Positions 24,322-33,517 of a stretch of 64,000 bases of DNA are shown one piece after another; position 1 is the first letter of the stretch, and every line of letters starts with the position of its first letter. The stretch comes from DASQYE01 sp036389675. GTDB lineage: Bacteria > Acidobacteriota > Blastocatellia > Pyrinomonadales > Pyrinomonadaceae. The position numbers and the translations under genes are program-made. Below the pieces are notes generated by a model. That model ran no database searches and had not been told where the DNA came from. It worked only from the letters and a program-made list of their open reading frames with translations. The stretch is from positions 315,685 to 379,684 of the forward strand of contig DASVWI010000012.1 of NCBI GenBank assembly GCA_036389675.1, in the 5' to 3' direction.

Positions 24322-26910
24322 TTACAGCCTGCCACGATATTCGGCTGCCCTGTCCGGCTTTTTCCAGTTTTCGTAGAGTGTGACGAGACGCCGCAGCGCG
24401 AGCTTTGTGCCGGGGGCGTCCGTGCCCGTTAAGCTCTTTAGATTTTCGTAGCTCTCAAGCAGCAGTGGCTCTGCTTCGTCGTAACGGGCCTGCGCCGTGA
24501 GGCACTCGCCGAGCGCACTTTCGGCCATCGCGATATTACCGGGGCTGCCCGGAGCATTCCCTCTGTGCCAGCCGAGCGCTCGACGCAGCAACGGCTCGGC
24601 TTCTACGGCCCTTCCGGTGCGCGTCAGAGAGAGGCCGAGATGGGCCAGCAGGATGGCGAAGTCGGGCGAGTTTGTTAACCCGATCTTAGGGCCTATCTCC
24701 AATGCCTTAGAGCCTTCCTCCACAGCTTTGGCGTAATCGCCCTTGGTGAAGTAGGTTATGCAAAGATAGGATTTCGACATGTATACGGGAAGCGATTCGC
24801 CCTGCTTTCGGGTAATTTTATCGGCTTCGAGCAGCGCATTGATACCCTCGTCATGCTTCCCCTTTAAGGAGAGCAACCGCCCCAGACCTATCAGGGCCGT
24901 CGCCATCCTCAGCTCATAACGCTGTGGCAGGGTGCGAAAGATAGCGATTGACTTGTGGTAAGTAGCTTCGGCGCTGTCCAGATCGCCCGAGAACTGCTCA
25001 GCACGTGCCAGCGAAACGAGCGCGTAGGCGTAGTCTTCATTATTTTCGCCCGAGACTTTGTTGTATATGGAGACGGATTCCTGCAACAACTGTCTGGCCC
25101 TTTCAAGCCCCTCTTTATTTGCGCTCCGGCGGACGTAAAGCTCGCCTAAGACGAAAAGGCCGAAGGCCAGTTCTTTGCTGCCCTGCGGCGAGAGTTTGCG
25201 CTCGACCGCGACGGCCTCGTTCAAGAGTTGTTCGGCCTCCTCCGACTGGCCTTTATTAAGAAGGGCCGCGCCGAGCGTGATTTTGTTGTGCGCCGTCACG
25301 CCCGTTTCCGCGCCGTACAATTCCAGATTGAGTTTGAGGGACTCGCGCGAATACTTCTCGGCCTCGTCCATGAGGCCCACGTCAAAGTAGGTCTGTCCGA
25401 TGGTCAACAGCGCCTGAGCCCGCAGGTCGGGCTGGTCGGCAAACTCCGCGTCTATGCGCGCCGCCGCGTCATTCAAGACCTCTATGACTTTCACCTCCCG
25501 GCCCTTCTGTTCGGGCGAGGCGGCGGACAAAATGGACTTCAAAAAGTTATTGAGCCGATCTGCGCGGGCCATCTCGCGCCGCGCCTGATTTCGCTCGCGC
25601 GCCGCGACGCGCGCCTGCCAGACGCTCACGAACAGGCCCGCGAGGATAGCCAGAAAGATCAGTGAGACGGCTGCCACGCCGATCCTGTTTCGCCCGACGA
25701 ACTTTGACGCGCGGTAAGCGAAAGTGTCCCTGCGCGCCGTGACCGGAAGCCCTTCCATGTAGCGGCGTATGTCTTCGGCAAACTGTGCCGCCGATGGATA
25801 ACGTCGTTCGGGCTCTTTCCGCAGAGCCTTGAGCACTATGTTATCTAAATCGCCGCGCAGGCGGCGGCGCAGGGCTTCAGGCGTTTCGCCCCTGGCCTCC
25901 CCGACCGTGCCGGGCGTGACGCGCGTCGTGCGCTGTCCGACCCTGATCTCCTGCGTGCGAATGACAGCCGTGCTCGGCCTCTCCGGCTCGGTTTCGCAGA
26001 CGAGACGTTCTATCTCAAGCGGCGAAGCCTGCATGAAATGGTAAGGCGCGTGTCCGGTCAGGAGACGATAGAGCAGTATGCCAAGGCTGTAAACGTCGCT
26101 CACGGTTGTGATGTTGTGGCCTCGTATCTGTTCCGGGCTGGCATATTCGGGCGTCATCAGGCGCAAGTCCGTCGCGGTGGCCGAAAGGGTCTGCGCGGCC
26201 AGCTCCGGGTTCAGGAGCTTGGCGATGCCGAAGTCCAGAAGCTTCGGCTCGCCCTCGGAAGTAATCAGTATGTTCGAGGGCTTGAGATCGCGGTGGATGA
26301 TCAGGTTCTGATGGGCGAACTCGACGACCGAGCAGATTTTACGGAACAGCACCAGCCGCTCGTCCGTCCTGAGCTTACGTTCGTCGCAATAGCTGTCGAC
26401 CGGCTGGCCCTCTATGTATTCCATCACGAAATAAGGCAGGCCGTCTTCCGTGATGCCGCCGTCGAGCAGGCGCGCTATGTTGGGATGTTCGAGCGAAGCC
26501 AGTATCTGTCGCTCTGTGCGGAAGCGGCGGACTATCTCGTCGGAGTCCATGCCGCGGCGCAGGATTTTGACGGCGACCTGCTTTTTAAACTGATCGTCGG
26601 CGCGCACCGCCAGCAGCACGAGCCCCATCCCGCCGTGCCCCAACTCCCGCAGCACGCGATACTGCCCGAGCGTCCGCCCCGCCCAAATATAGGCTTCGCC
26701 TTCCAGAAGGATGTCCGAGGCGGAAGCCATCGCGGGCCGCTCTATGAATGGGCCAGCCCCCTCGTGCGACTCCATGAGCAACTCAAGCTCGCGCAGCATC
26801 TCCGGGTCGTCCCCGCAGCGCTTGAGAAGAAACGTGCGACGCTCTTTGTGCTCAAGCTCGACAGCCGCGTGGAAAATCTCTTTAACTTGTAACCATCGGT
26901 CAGGCGTCAT
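24322..26910 (-). CDS. Membrane serine/threonine protein kinase with C-terminal TPRs
   Basis: 862 residues. An N-terminal ~80-residue helical segment (MTPDRWLQVKEIFHAAVELE) is followed by a Hanks-type kinase domain: GHGGMGLV glycine loop, VAVKIL lysine, HRDLKPSNIL catalytic loop, DFGIAKLL, and TPEYASPEQIRG. A transmembrane helix (GVAAVSLIFLAILAGLFVSV, near residue 415-435) leads to an outer region of about 400 residues with TPR-like helices. All catalytic residues are intact. It lies downstream of an ECF sigma gene on the same strand, a frequent pairing in Acidobacteriota; a family A repeat fills the space between and no Shine-Dalgarno is visible, so the repeat may affect its translation. Confidence 0.95.
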   Translation of the reverse strand: MTPDRWLQVKEIFHAAVELEHKERRTFLLKRCGDDPEMLRELELLMESHEGAGPFIERPAMASASDILLEGEAYIWAGRTLGQYRVLRELGHGGMGLVLLAVRADDQFKKQVAVKILRRGMDSDEIVRRFRTERQILASLEHPNIARLLDGGITEDGLPYFVMEYIEGQPVDSYCDERKLRTDERLVLFRKICSVVEFAHQNLIIHRDLKPSNILITSEGEPKLLDFGIAKLLNPELAAQTLSATATDLRLMTPEYASPEQIRGHNITTVSDVYSLGILLYRLLTGHAPYHFMQASPLEIERLVCETEPERPSTAVIRTQEIRVGQRTTRVTPGTVGEARGETPEALRRRLRGDLDNIVLKALRKEPERRYPSAAQFAEDIRRYMEGLPVTARRDTFAYRASKFVGRNRIGVAAVSLIFLAILAGLFVSVWQARVAARERNQARREMARADRLNNFLKSILSAASPEQKGREVKVIEVLNDAAARIDAEFADQPDLRAQALLTIGQTYFDVGLMDEAEKYSRESLKLNLELYGAETGVTAHNKITLGAALLNKGQSEEAEQLLNEAVAVERKLSPQGSKELAFGLFVLGELYVRRSANKEGLERARQLLQESVSIYNKVSGENNEDYAYALVSLARAEQFSGDLDSAEATYHKSIAIFRTLPQRYELRMATALIGLGRLLSLKGKHDEGINALLEADKITRKQGESLPVYMSKSYLCITYFTKGDYAKAVEEGSKALEIGPKIGLTNSPDFAILLAHLGLSLTRTGRAVEAEPLLRRALGWHRGNAPGSPGNIAMAESALGECLTAQARYDEAEPLLLESYENLKSLTGTDAPGTKLALRRLVTLYENWKKPDRAAEYRGRL

Positions 26911-26916
26911 AAGAAG

Positions 26917-26995
26917 AAAGGATGAAGGATGAAGGATGAAAGGAATGCTTCAATGACTTGAAAGCTTTTACTTCATCCTTCCGCCTTCCTTTAAA
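26917..26995 (+). repeat. Palindromic dispersed repeat, family A, copy 2
   Basis: AAAGGATGAAGGATGAAGGA on the left, AGGAATGCTTC in the middle, and CTTTTACTTCATCCTTCCGC towards the right end. It fills the space between the sigma factor stop and the kinase start. Its TTTAAAG edge contains the TAA stop of the sigma gene. Confidence 0.85.
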
Positions 26996-27557
26996 GCTCG
27001 CGCACGATCCGTTTGTGCAGCCAGGCTTTCGCCATCTGCCATTCGCGTTTGACAGTGGCAGGCGAAATTCTCATAGCCTCAGCCGTCTCGTCAATAGTCA
27101 GGCCGCCGAAAAATCTGAGCTCGACGATCCTGCTCTGTGCCGGGTCAAACTCGGCGAGGGCTTTCAGCGCATCGTCGAGCGCCACCAGATCAACCTCTCT
27201 TTGCTGTGGAAAGCTGACGGCTTCTTCGAGCGCGATTTTAGTGAGGCCACCGCCGCGCTTCTGCGCCTGTTTCTCGCGCGCGTGGTCGACCAGTATGTGC
27301 CGCATGACCTGCGCGGCCAGCGCGAAGAAGTGCGCGCGATTCTGCCATGTGACGTTCTTCCAATCTATCAGACGAATGTAAGCCTCGTGAACGAGCGCCG
27401 TGGCTTGCAGCGTGTGGTTGGCCCGCTCGTCTTCAAGATAGCCTTGCGCCAGACGCCTCAGTTCCCCGTAGACGAGCGGCATCAGGCGCGCGGGCACAGA
27501 CTCATTTCCGTCGCTCAATTCGCGCAGGGATTGCGTGACATCCTGTGTCGAGGTCAT
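26991..27557 (-). CDS. ECF-type RNA polymerase sigma factor
   Basis: 188 residues from ATG 27557 (MTSTQDVTQSLRELSDGNES). Sigma region 2 is ATALVHEAYIRLIDWKNVTW with RAHFFALAAQVMRHILVDHA; region 4 is RIVELRFFGGLTIDETAEAM followed by ISPATVKREWQMAKAWLHKR. This is the ECF subgroup common in Acidobacteriota and Planctomycetes that sits beside TPR-kinases, with which it probably forms a phosphorylation-controlled regulatory pair (family-level knowledge). No anti-sigma gene is adjacent. The gene ends at the edge of a family A palindromic repeat. Confidence 0.92.
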   Translation of the reverse strand: MTSTQDVTQSLRELSDGNESVPARLMPLVYGELRRLAQGYLEDERANHTLQATALVHEAYIRLIDWKNVTWQNRAHFFALAAQVMRHILVDHAREKQAQKRGGGLTKIALEEAVSFPQQREVDLVALDDALKALAEFDPAQSRIVELRFFGGLTIDETAEAMRISPATVKREWQMAKAWLHKRIVREL

Positions 27558-27771
27558 CAGGAATAAACCTTGTTGCGGAGCAGTCGGCAGGTTATTAGCC
27601 GTCCTTGATTCCCGCAAATTATACGATCTTCGCCCATCGGAAGAAACTTTTTTCCCCGACCTGAGCCGATTCGCCGTCTTTTTCCGCCTTGTAGGTCGAA
27701 AGCGAGACCCTTACCCAAGCTAAAGACCGCACGATGTCGCCGTGCCGACCGTGCCAAAAGGAGTTTGACCC

Positions 27772-30700
27772 ATGAGAAGAGATCGAAGAGATCAACGCCA
27801 TGCACTTCAAGCGCGCTTTAATTCGCCCGCCCCGTCATTATTCGGCCCATACAGGACGTATGGCATCAGCTTACTCTTAGCAGCAGTCCTGCTCGTCGGC
27901 TTGCCCCTCTACTTTAGAGTGATCGCGGCGGACGGCGACCTGGACCCGACCTTCGGCACGGGCGGCAGGGTCACTACCTCTTTTCCGGGCGGACTGGACA
28001 CGGCCAGAGATACGGCTGTGCAGGCGGACGGCAAAATTGTCGTCGCCGGGTTCTCGGGCTCAGACTTTGCGCTCACACGCTACAACACGGACGGAAGTCT
28101 GGATACGACTTTCGGCGCAGGCGGCAGGGTTCATACAGACTTCCCGCTCGGCCTCGGCGGTGCTGCTAATGCGCTCGTCATCCAGCCGGACGGCAAGATC
28201 GTCGCGGGCGGCTCGGCCACAGACCCCGCCAACACCCTGCACGGCGTCTTTGCGCTCGTGCGCTACAACGCGGACGGATCACTGGACACCACCTTCGACA
28301 CGGACGGGCGCGTCGTGACCTCTTTCCCCAACAGCATCGGCGCTCAGATTAACGCCCTTGCCCTGCAGCCCGACGGCAGGATCGTAGCGGCAGGCTCAAG
28401 CACCGACGCCACAACTTTCGCCTCGGTCTTTGCGCTTGCGCGCTACAACACCACGGGCTCGCTCGACACCTCCTTCGACACGGACGGGAGCGTGACCACG
28501 GACATCCCCGGCCTCACCTTTGAAGAAGCCCACGCCGTCGCCATACAGGCGAACGGGCGCATCGTCGTCGCAGGTCTGGGTAACGCCGCGTTCCTGCTCA
28601 CGCGCTACAACACGGACGGCTCGCTCGATAGCGGCGCGGCAGGCGACTCAACACCCGGCGACACCTTCGGCACGGGCGGCATAGTGACGACAGCCTTCGG
28701 CGGCACTTTTGAAGAGGCCAACGGGCTCGCCATTCAAACCGACGGCAAGATCGTCGCTGTGGGTGAGACGGCCAGAAGCGTCGCTTCTGAAGACAACTTC
28801 GCGCTCGCGCGTTACAACACGGACGGTTCGCTTGATAACAGCTTCGACGGAGACGGCAAGGTCATCACAGATTTTGGCCTTGTGGACTCTGCCAGCGATG
28901 TGGTCATACAGACGGACGGCAAGATCGTCGCGGCGGGCCGTGCGGGCACTATACCCGCAGGCTCTTTCTTTGCCCTCGCGCGCTACGACACTACGGGCGC
29001 GCTCGATAACACGTTCGATGGGGACGGCAAAGTTACCACGGACTTTTCCGGCGGGCGCTTTGGTCTCGGCGCGCAGGCCGTGGCCCTGCAAGCGGACGGT
29101 AAGATCGTCGCCGCGGGCGACGCCAACATCACGGGTCAGCGCGATTTCGGAGTCGCGCGCTACACCAGCACGGGCGCGCTCGACACCACCTTCGATGCGG
29201 ACGGCAAGGTCATGACGGATTTTGCGCTCAACGAAGACGGCATCAACGAGCTTCTCATACAGCCGGACGGACGACTCGTCGCCGTCGGACTCAATGTTCC
29301 GTTCATACGCCTGAGTCAGGCGCAAGACCTTAATTTCCAGCTCGCGCGCTACAACACCAACGGCTCTCTGGACACAGGCTTCGGCTCAGGCGGAATCGTC
29401 CAGACGGACTTCGCGTCAAACGGCGACGACTTCGCGAACGGCGCTGCCCTGCAAGCGGACGGTCGTATCGTCGTCGTCGGGCAGACCGGAGCGCACTTCA
29501 GTCAAATTCCCAGCGCCGACACCTCCTTCGCCATCGCGCGCTACAACGCTGACGGCTCGCTCGACACCTCCTTCGACGCGGACGGTCGGGCCACGGTTGA
29601 CTTCGGCACGACGCATGACGCGGCGGTCGCCGTCGCCGTTCAGTCCAACGGCAAGATAGTCGTCGCAGGCACGAACGGCAGCGACTTCGCCATCGCGCGA
29701 CTGAACACGGACGGCTCGCTCGACACCTCCTTCGACACTGACGGCAAGCTGACGACCGACTTCAACGGCGGCGCGGACACGGCCAACGCCGTTGTGATTC
29801 AAGCCGACGGCAAGATCGTCGCGGCGGGCGGGGCAGCAAACGGTGAGTTCTTCGGGCTCGCGCGCTACAACACCACGGGCGCGCTCGACACCTCCTTCGA
29901 CGGCGACGGCCTCGTGACGACGGATTTCAACACCGGCTCAGACGTTATCAGAGACCTCGTCATACAGCCTGACGGAAAGCTACTGGCGGCTGGCGTCGGA
30001 AAAAGCAGCACGTCCCCGTCCGGTCAGGACTTCGCGCTTGCGCGCTACAACACTTCGGGCACGCTCGACACCTCCTTCGGAACAGGGGGCAGGGTGACGA
30101 CAGACTTCGGCGGCGCTGACACAGCCGAGGATATTGCCCTACAGTCGGACGGCAAGATCGTGGCCGCCGGCTTCTACGACAATCTCCTCCCCTCGCCGCC
30201 CAACGGCACAGCTTCCGTATACTTCGCGCTTGCGCGCTACAACACTTCGGGCACGCTCGACGCGTCCTTCGGAACAGGGGGCAAGGTCACGACAGACTTC
30301 TTCGGCATTTTTCAGGAGGCCCACGCCGTAGCCATTCAAGCGGACGGCAAGATCGTCGCCGCTGGTAACACCGACACGGGCAGCAGCCGCGACTTCGCCC
30401 TCGCCCGCTATCAGTCCACGGCTGTCACAACGCCGACGCCCACCCCAACGCCGACGCCGACCCCAACGCCAACGCCGACAACCGTGCAGTTCGGTCAGGC
30501 AAGCTACAGCATTCAGGAAGACTGCACGGCGCTCGTCCTAAACATCACGCGCACGGGCGACGCTTCCGGCACAACCATAGTTGACTATCAAACGGTGGAC
30601 GGCACGGCCTCGCAGAGGATGGACTATAATCTGGCGCTGGGTCGTCTGACCTTCGTGCCCGGCGAGACACAGAAGACCCTCTCTCTGCTCATCAACGAAG

Positions 30701-31527
30701 ACTCCAAAGTAGAGGGCACGGAACAGTTCACCGTCAGCCTGAGCAATCCTACGGGCGGAACTCTCGGCACGCCCTCGACGGCCACCGTACAGATACTGGA
30801 TGACGCGCCGGAGTCAACCGGCAACGTCCTCGACGAGACCCCCGTTTTCGTCTGCCAGCATTACCACGACTTCCTCAACCGCCAGCCCGAGCCCGGGGGC
30901 TTTCAAGGCTGGCAAGCCACGCTCAATAACTGCCCGCCGTCGGGCCGCGATGCGAACAACAACTTCTGCGACCGCATAGAGGTCTCGGCGGCCTTCTACC
31001 GCTCGGAGGAGTTTCAGGTCAGGGGCTATTTCCTCTACCGCTTCTATTCGGTCGCCTTCGGGCGGATTCCGCACTACACGGAATTTATGATGGATTTGAG
31101 CCGCACCACAGGCTTTTTGACTGAGCAGGAGGTGGAGGCCGGGCGTGTGGCTTTCATCAACGAGTTCATGTCCCGGCAGGAGTTCAGGAGTAAATACGAC
31201 TCACAGACAGACCCTGCGGCCTACGTCAACCTCCTCGAACAGACCGCGGGCGTAACGCTCACGAACAAGCAAGCGCTGATCGATGATCTGGCACAGGGAA
31301 GGAAAGACCGCGCTCAGGTCTTAAGAGCGATAGTCGAAAGCGAGGTCGTGAGGGTCAAGTTCTACAACGAAGCCTTCGTCGTCGCAGAATACTTCGGCTA
31401 CCTGCGGCGCGACCCTGACATTCTCTACCTGAACTGGATACAGACCCTCAATCAGACGAACGACTACCGCCTGCTCGTCAACGGCTTCCTGAACTCCGCC
31501 GAATACAGGCAGCGCTTCGGGCCTTAG
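27772..31527 (+). CDS. Large surface protein: delta-60 repeats, Calx-beta domain, DUF4214
   Basis: 1251 residues. After a basic N-terminus a hydrophobic helix (ISLLLAAVLLVGLPLYF) acts as signal or anchor. Residues ~50-880 are about 14 repeats of ~60 residues with SLDTTFGAGGRV..., VIQPDGKIVAAG and ALARYNTDGSLD motifs, the delta-60 (TIGR02608) repeat. A Thr-Pro linker (~885-903) leads to a Calx-beta domain (QASYSIQEDCTALVLNITRT, EDSKVEGTEQFTVSLSNPTG). The last ~220 residues form DUF4214 (FVCQHYHDFLNRQPEPGGFQ, SAAFYRSEEFQVRGYFLYRF). Likely an extracellular carbohydrate- or Ca-binding adhesin-like protein. The repeat DNA is similar enough to recombine, so copy number may vary. Confidence 0.93.
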   Translation: MRRDRRDQRHALQARFNSPAPSLFGPYRTYGISLLLAAVLLVGLPLYFRVIAADGDLDPTFGTGGRVTTSFPGGLDTARDTAVQADGKIVVAGFSGSDFALTRYNTDGSLDTTFGAGGRVHTDFPLGLGGAANALVIQPDGKIVAGGSATDPANTLHGVFALVRYNADGSLDTTFDTDGRVVTSFPNSIGAQINALALQPDGRIVAAGSSTDATTFASVFALARYNTTGSLDTSFDTDGSVTTDIPGLTFEEAHAVAIQANGRIVVAGLGNAAFLLTRYNTDGSLDSGAAGDSTPGDTFGTGGIVTTAFGGTFEEANGLAIQTDGKIVAVGETARSVASEDNFALARYNTDGSLDNSFDGDGKVITDFGLVDSASDVVIQTDGKIVAAGRAGTIPAGSFFALARYDTTGALDNTFDGDGKVTTDFSGGRFGLGAQAVALQADGKIVAAGDANITGQRDFGVARYTSTGALDTTFDADGKVMTDFALNEDGINELLIQPDGRLVAVGLNVPFIRLSQAQDLNFQLARYNTNGSLDTGFGSGGIVQTDFASNGDDFANGAALQADGRIVVVGQTGAHFSQIPSADTSFAIARYNADGSLDTSFDADGRATVDFGTTHDAAVAVAVQSNGKIVVAGTNGSDFAIARLNTDGSLDTSFDTDGKLTTDFNGGADTANAVVIQADGKIVAAGGAANGEFFGLARYNTTGALDTSFDGDGLVTTDFNTGSDVIRDLVIQPDGKLLAAGVGKSSTSPSGQDFALARYNTSGTLDTSFGTGGRVTTDFGGADTAEDIALQSDGKIVAAGFYDNLLPSPPNGTASVYFALARYNTSGTLDASFGTGGKVTTDFFGIFQEAHAVAIQADGKIVAAGNTDTGSSRDFALARYQSTAVTTPTPTPTPTPTPTPTPTTVQFGQASYSIQEDCTALVLNITRTGDASGTTIVDYQTVDGTASQRMDYNLALGRLTFVPGETQKTLSLLINEDSKVEGTEQFTVSLSNPTGGTLGTPSTATVQILDDAPESTGNVLDETPVFVCQHYHDFLNRQPEPGGFQGWQATLNNCPPSGRDANNNFCDRIEVSAAFYRSEEFQVRGYFLYRFYSVAFGRIPHYTEFMMDLSRTTGFLTEQEVEAGRVAFINEFMSRQEFRSKYDSQTDPAAYVNLLEQTAGVTLTNKQALIDDLAQGRKDRAQVLRAIVESEVVRVKFYNEAFVVAEYFGYLRRDPDILYLNWIQTLNQTNDYRLLVNGFLNSAEYRQRFGP

Positions 31528-31546
31528 AGATTAAAATCAAACAGGA

Positions 31547-31656
31547 TTAAAGCAAGGATGAAGGATGAAGGCGGAAGGATGAAAGAAATGCTGAAAGGAA
31601 TGCTTCTCTTTCTTGAAAGCTTTTACTTCATCCTTCCGCCTTCATCCTTGCTTTAA
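31547..31656 (+). repeat. Palindromic dispersed repeat, family A, copy 3 (best preserved ends)
   Basis: Terminal inverted repeats TTAAAGCAAGGATGAA and TTCATCCTTGCTTTAA, with the GGCGGAAGGATGAA / TTCATCCTTCCGCC inner arms. The right TTTAA supplies the stop codon of the neighbouring minus-strand gene. No coding capacity, so a MITE-like element is a reasonable description. Confidence 0.88.
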
Positions 31657-32345
31657 CTTGCAGGTGCGGGAGGTTGAGCGTCTGGTGGGGATGTAGAGCG
31701 GGCAGCACGTCGCGGCGGGCGCTCTATATGACTTGCGCTGAGCCATGCTGCCAGAGAGGCATGATCTGTTGCCAGCTTATTACGCATGATTGCGTCCAGC
31801 TCGCGCACGATGCTCACGCCGCGCTCTATGGCATCATCGAGCGCGGCGGTTGCCGCCACCTGCGCTTCGCGTTTCTGAATCTGCTGGTTGACGGCTTCCT
31901 CAAACGCTTCTATGTCGGCTGCGAGGTCGTCCAGAAAATCGTCCGGCAGCCCGCGCCGCGTGAATTCCGCTTTCAGGGGCAGGGCGTCTGCCGCGAAAGC
32001 TCTTGCCATTGCGAGCAATGCCTGATCCGAGATGCTGCGCGGGGCGCGAAACTTATTTTCGAGGCCGGGTATGGTGCGTGCCATCACGCGCGCCGTGCGG
32101 CTGATGGCTTCAAGGTCGCGACGCAGCTCATCGCGCGCAGCCGACTTGCTCCCGGTGCTTTCCATTGACGCGCTCTGCCCGGAAGCTTGCGCCGCAGTGT
32201 GCCCGTCAATCTCTGCGATGATGCCGTTGAGGCCGGCAAACAACTCGCCCGCCAGCGTCGTCTGCGGAAACTCTGCCTCGCGGCTCGCGCCGAATTCGCG
32301 CACGCGCAGAAACGTCTCGTATCTAAGTCTTTCCGTATCTTTCAT
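31653..32345 (-). CDS. Hypothetical cytoplasmic protein, helical
   Basis: 230 residues, no signal peptide or membrane segment. Predominantly helical by eye: MKDTERLRYETFLRVREFGA, ARDELRRDLEAISRTARVMA, DFLDDLAADIEAFEEAVNQQ. The C-terminus is a Pro/Ala/Arg-rich tail. No family recognised. The stop codon is provided by the terminal TTAA of a family A palindromic repeat, so the original C-terminus may have been longer or different. Convergent with the delta-60 protein gene. Confidence 0.75.
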   Translation of the reverse strand: MKDTERLRYETFLRVREFGASREAEFPQTTLAGELFAGLNGIIAEIDGHTAAQASGQSASMESTGSKSAARDELRRDLEAISRTARVMARTIPGLENKFRAPRSISDQALLAMARAFAADALPLKAEFTRRGLPDDFLDDLAADIEAFEEAVNQQIQKREAQVAATAALDDAIERGVSIVRELDAIMRNKLATDHASLAAWLSASHIERPPRRAARSTSPPDAQPPAPAS

Positions 32346-32523
32346 GAGGTCTCCTTTTCAGGTGAAGGATTAAGGAAAATTTGAGCGTCAGGTGGCGAGG
32401 ATGCCTCGAACGCCCGCGTGGTGATAGGGGCGTGACAGCAAGAGTGGCCGCCCGTCGGCGCGGATTATACTCTCGGCAGCCACGCGCTTAAAACCTTTTT
32501 CTACGCTCTCAAGACTTTTCACC

Positions 32524-32754
32524 CTGCCTGACTCGTCTCTCACACTGTCCGAACCAAGTTTCACTCTGTCTGAGCGATGTTTCGCGCTGTCTGAGCCATC
32601 TTTGCGCCTGTCTGAACCGCCTCACGCACCGTCTGAGCCGTCTGTGACGCTGTATGAAGAGGCTTTCGCGCTGTATGAAAGGGGTTTGACGCTGTATGAA
32701 CGAGCTATGCGGCTGTCTGAACAGGCTCTGCTTCTGTCTAAACGGTTGTTTTGC
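32524..32754. repeat. Eleven tandem 21-bp degenerate repeats
   Basis: Eleven consecutive 21-bp units, each starting CTGTCTGA or close (ctgtatga, ccgtctga), in the otherwise gene-free stretch 32346-33229. One plus-strand frame is open throughout and reads as heptads (LYERGLT, LYERAMR, LSEQALL), but it has no start codon before 32602 and no ribosome-binding site. On the other strand a different frame gives AQT-rich heptads with stops. Probably a minisatellite or the remnant of a coiled-coil gene. Confidence 0.85.
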
Positions 32755-32860
32755 TTGAATTTAAAGGAAACTGACCGAAATTACGGGCCGGAAGCCTATC
32801 CGCGTTCGACTGCAGCCAAATCCCGACCCTGTTCGATTGAATCTACTTTACGGAAAGCAA

Positions 32861-32889
32861 GGCCGCCACGTCTCCCAACCGTGGCGGCC
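32861..32889. terminator. GC-rich hairpin
   Basis: Perfect 10-bp stem GGCCGCCACG / CGTGGCGGCC with a 9-nt loop, in the gene-free region after the 21-bp repeats. No T-tract, so terminator function is uncertain. Confidence 0.4.
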
Positions 32890-33167
32890 TCCCCGCACAG
32901 CCCGCCCCTCACCATAGCAGGCGTGCAGCGGGAGCGCGACAACCCCCCTGCGCGCGCTCCCCGACAAATTTGGCTATAAAATTGGTGAGGTCATAAGGTA
33001 ATGAAAACTATGCACGCTCTCTGCTATGATGGCGCGCGTTCCAGTCTTTGAAAATCAAAACAACGGCCAATGCGACGGCTCAACCCTCAACCTCAAGACG
33101 AGTAATGAGCATCGCCGTTGAGCATGAAAGGTTCATACTCACGGCGGCAATCGGTTGCAAAGGCATT

Positions 33168-33187
33168 CTAATCCTATTTTGGATTAG
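33168..33187. promoter_or_regulatory. Likely operator of the XRE regulator
   Basis: CTAATCC at 33168-33174 and GGATTAG at 33181-33187 form a 7-bp dyad with 6-nt spacing, 43 nt before the regulator start. A GATAAT that could be a -10 follows at 33194. Placement suits autoregulation. Confidence 0.45.
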
Positions 33188-33229
33188 TAGCAAGATAATT
33201 TCGGCTCTTTCGTTAGGAGATAGCTTCTA

Positions 33230-33517
33230 ATGGGAAGGGCTGCGCGTTTGAGGTCTGAGCGTCTTGCCGAAAAGCTGCGGCAAATCCGCGAAGCTTTGGG
33301 CCTTTCACAGAACGAGCTCATCCGGCGATTAGGTCTCGAAGAACTGATTTACCAGAGCAACATTTCCGGCTACGAATCCGGCGAGCGCGAGCCACCCCTA
33401 CCGATACTTCTGAAATACGCCCAAGCCGCGGGCATCTGCCTCGACGTGCTTGTTGACGATGAGCTTGACCTACCAGCCAGATTGCCGGGCAAACCGAAGC
33501 ACGACGGTAAGCGTTGA
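33230..33517 (+). CDS. XRE-family helix-turn-helix regulator
   Basis: 95 residues; AGGAG lies 10 nt before the ATG. The HTH reads LAEKLRQIREALGLSQNELI, then RRLGLEELIYQSNISGYESG, EREPPLPILLKYAQAAGICL, a standard lambda-repressor-like fold with the Ser-Gln recognition-helix entry. Its size and place, convergent with a type II R-M pair, resemble controller or immunity-type regulators, but no matching operator is visible upstream of the methyltransferase gene, so the link is inference. A dyad just upstream suggests it controls itself. Confidence 0.88.
   Translation: MGRAARLRSERLAEKLRQIREALGLSQNELIRRLGLEELIYQSNISGYESGEREPPLPILLKYAQAAGICLDVLVDDELDLPARLPGKPKHDGKR

Noticed and set aside
28100..30420. 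Possible CRISPR-like array
   Set aside because: The regular DNA repetition is the coding repeat (delta-60) of a single protein, with ~180-bp period and diverged units; no CRISPR array or cas gene exists in the window.
30424..30482. Low-complexity ACGCC/ACCCC microsatellite as a separate repeat
   Set aside because: It is the in-frame Thr-Pro linker of the delta-60 protein.
32602..32979. 125-codon frame over the 21-bp repeats
   Set aside because: Starts in mid-repeat with no ribosome-binding site; downstream half is proline-rich and unlike a protein. Treated as repeat DNA.
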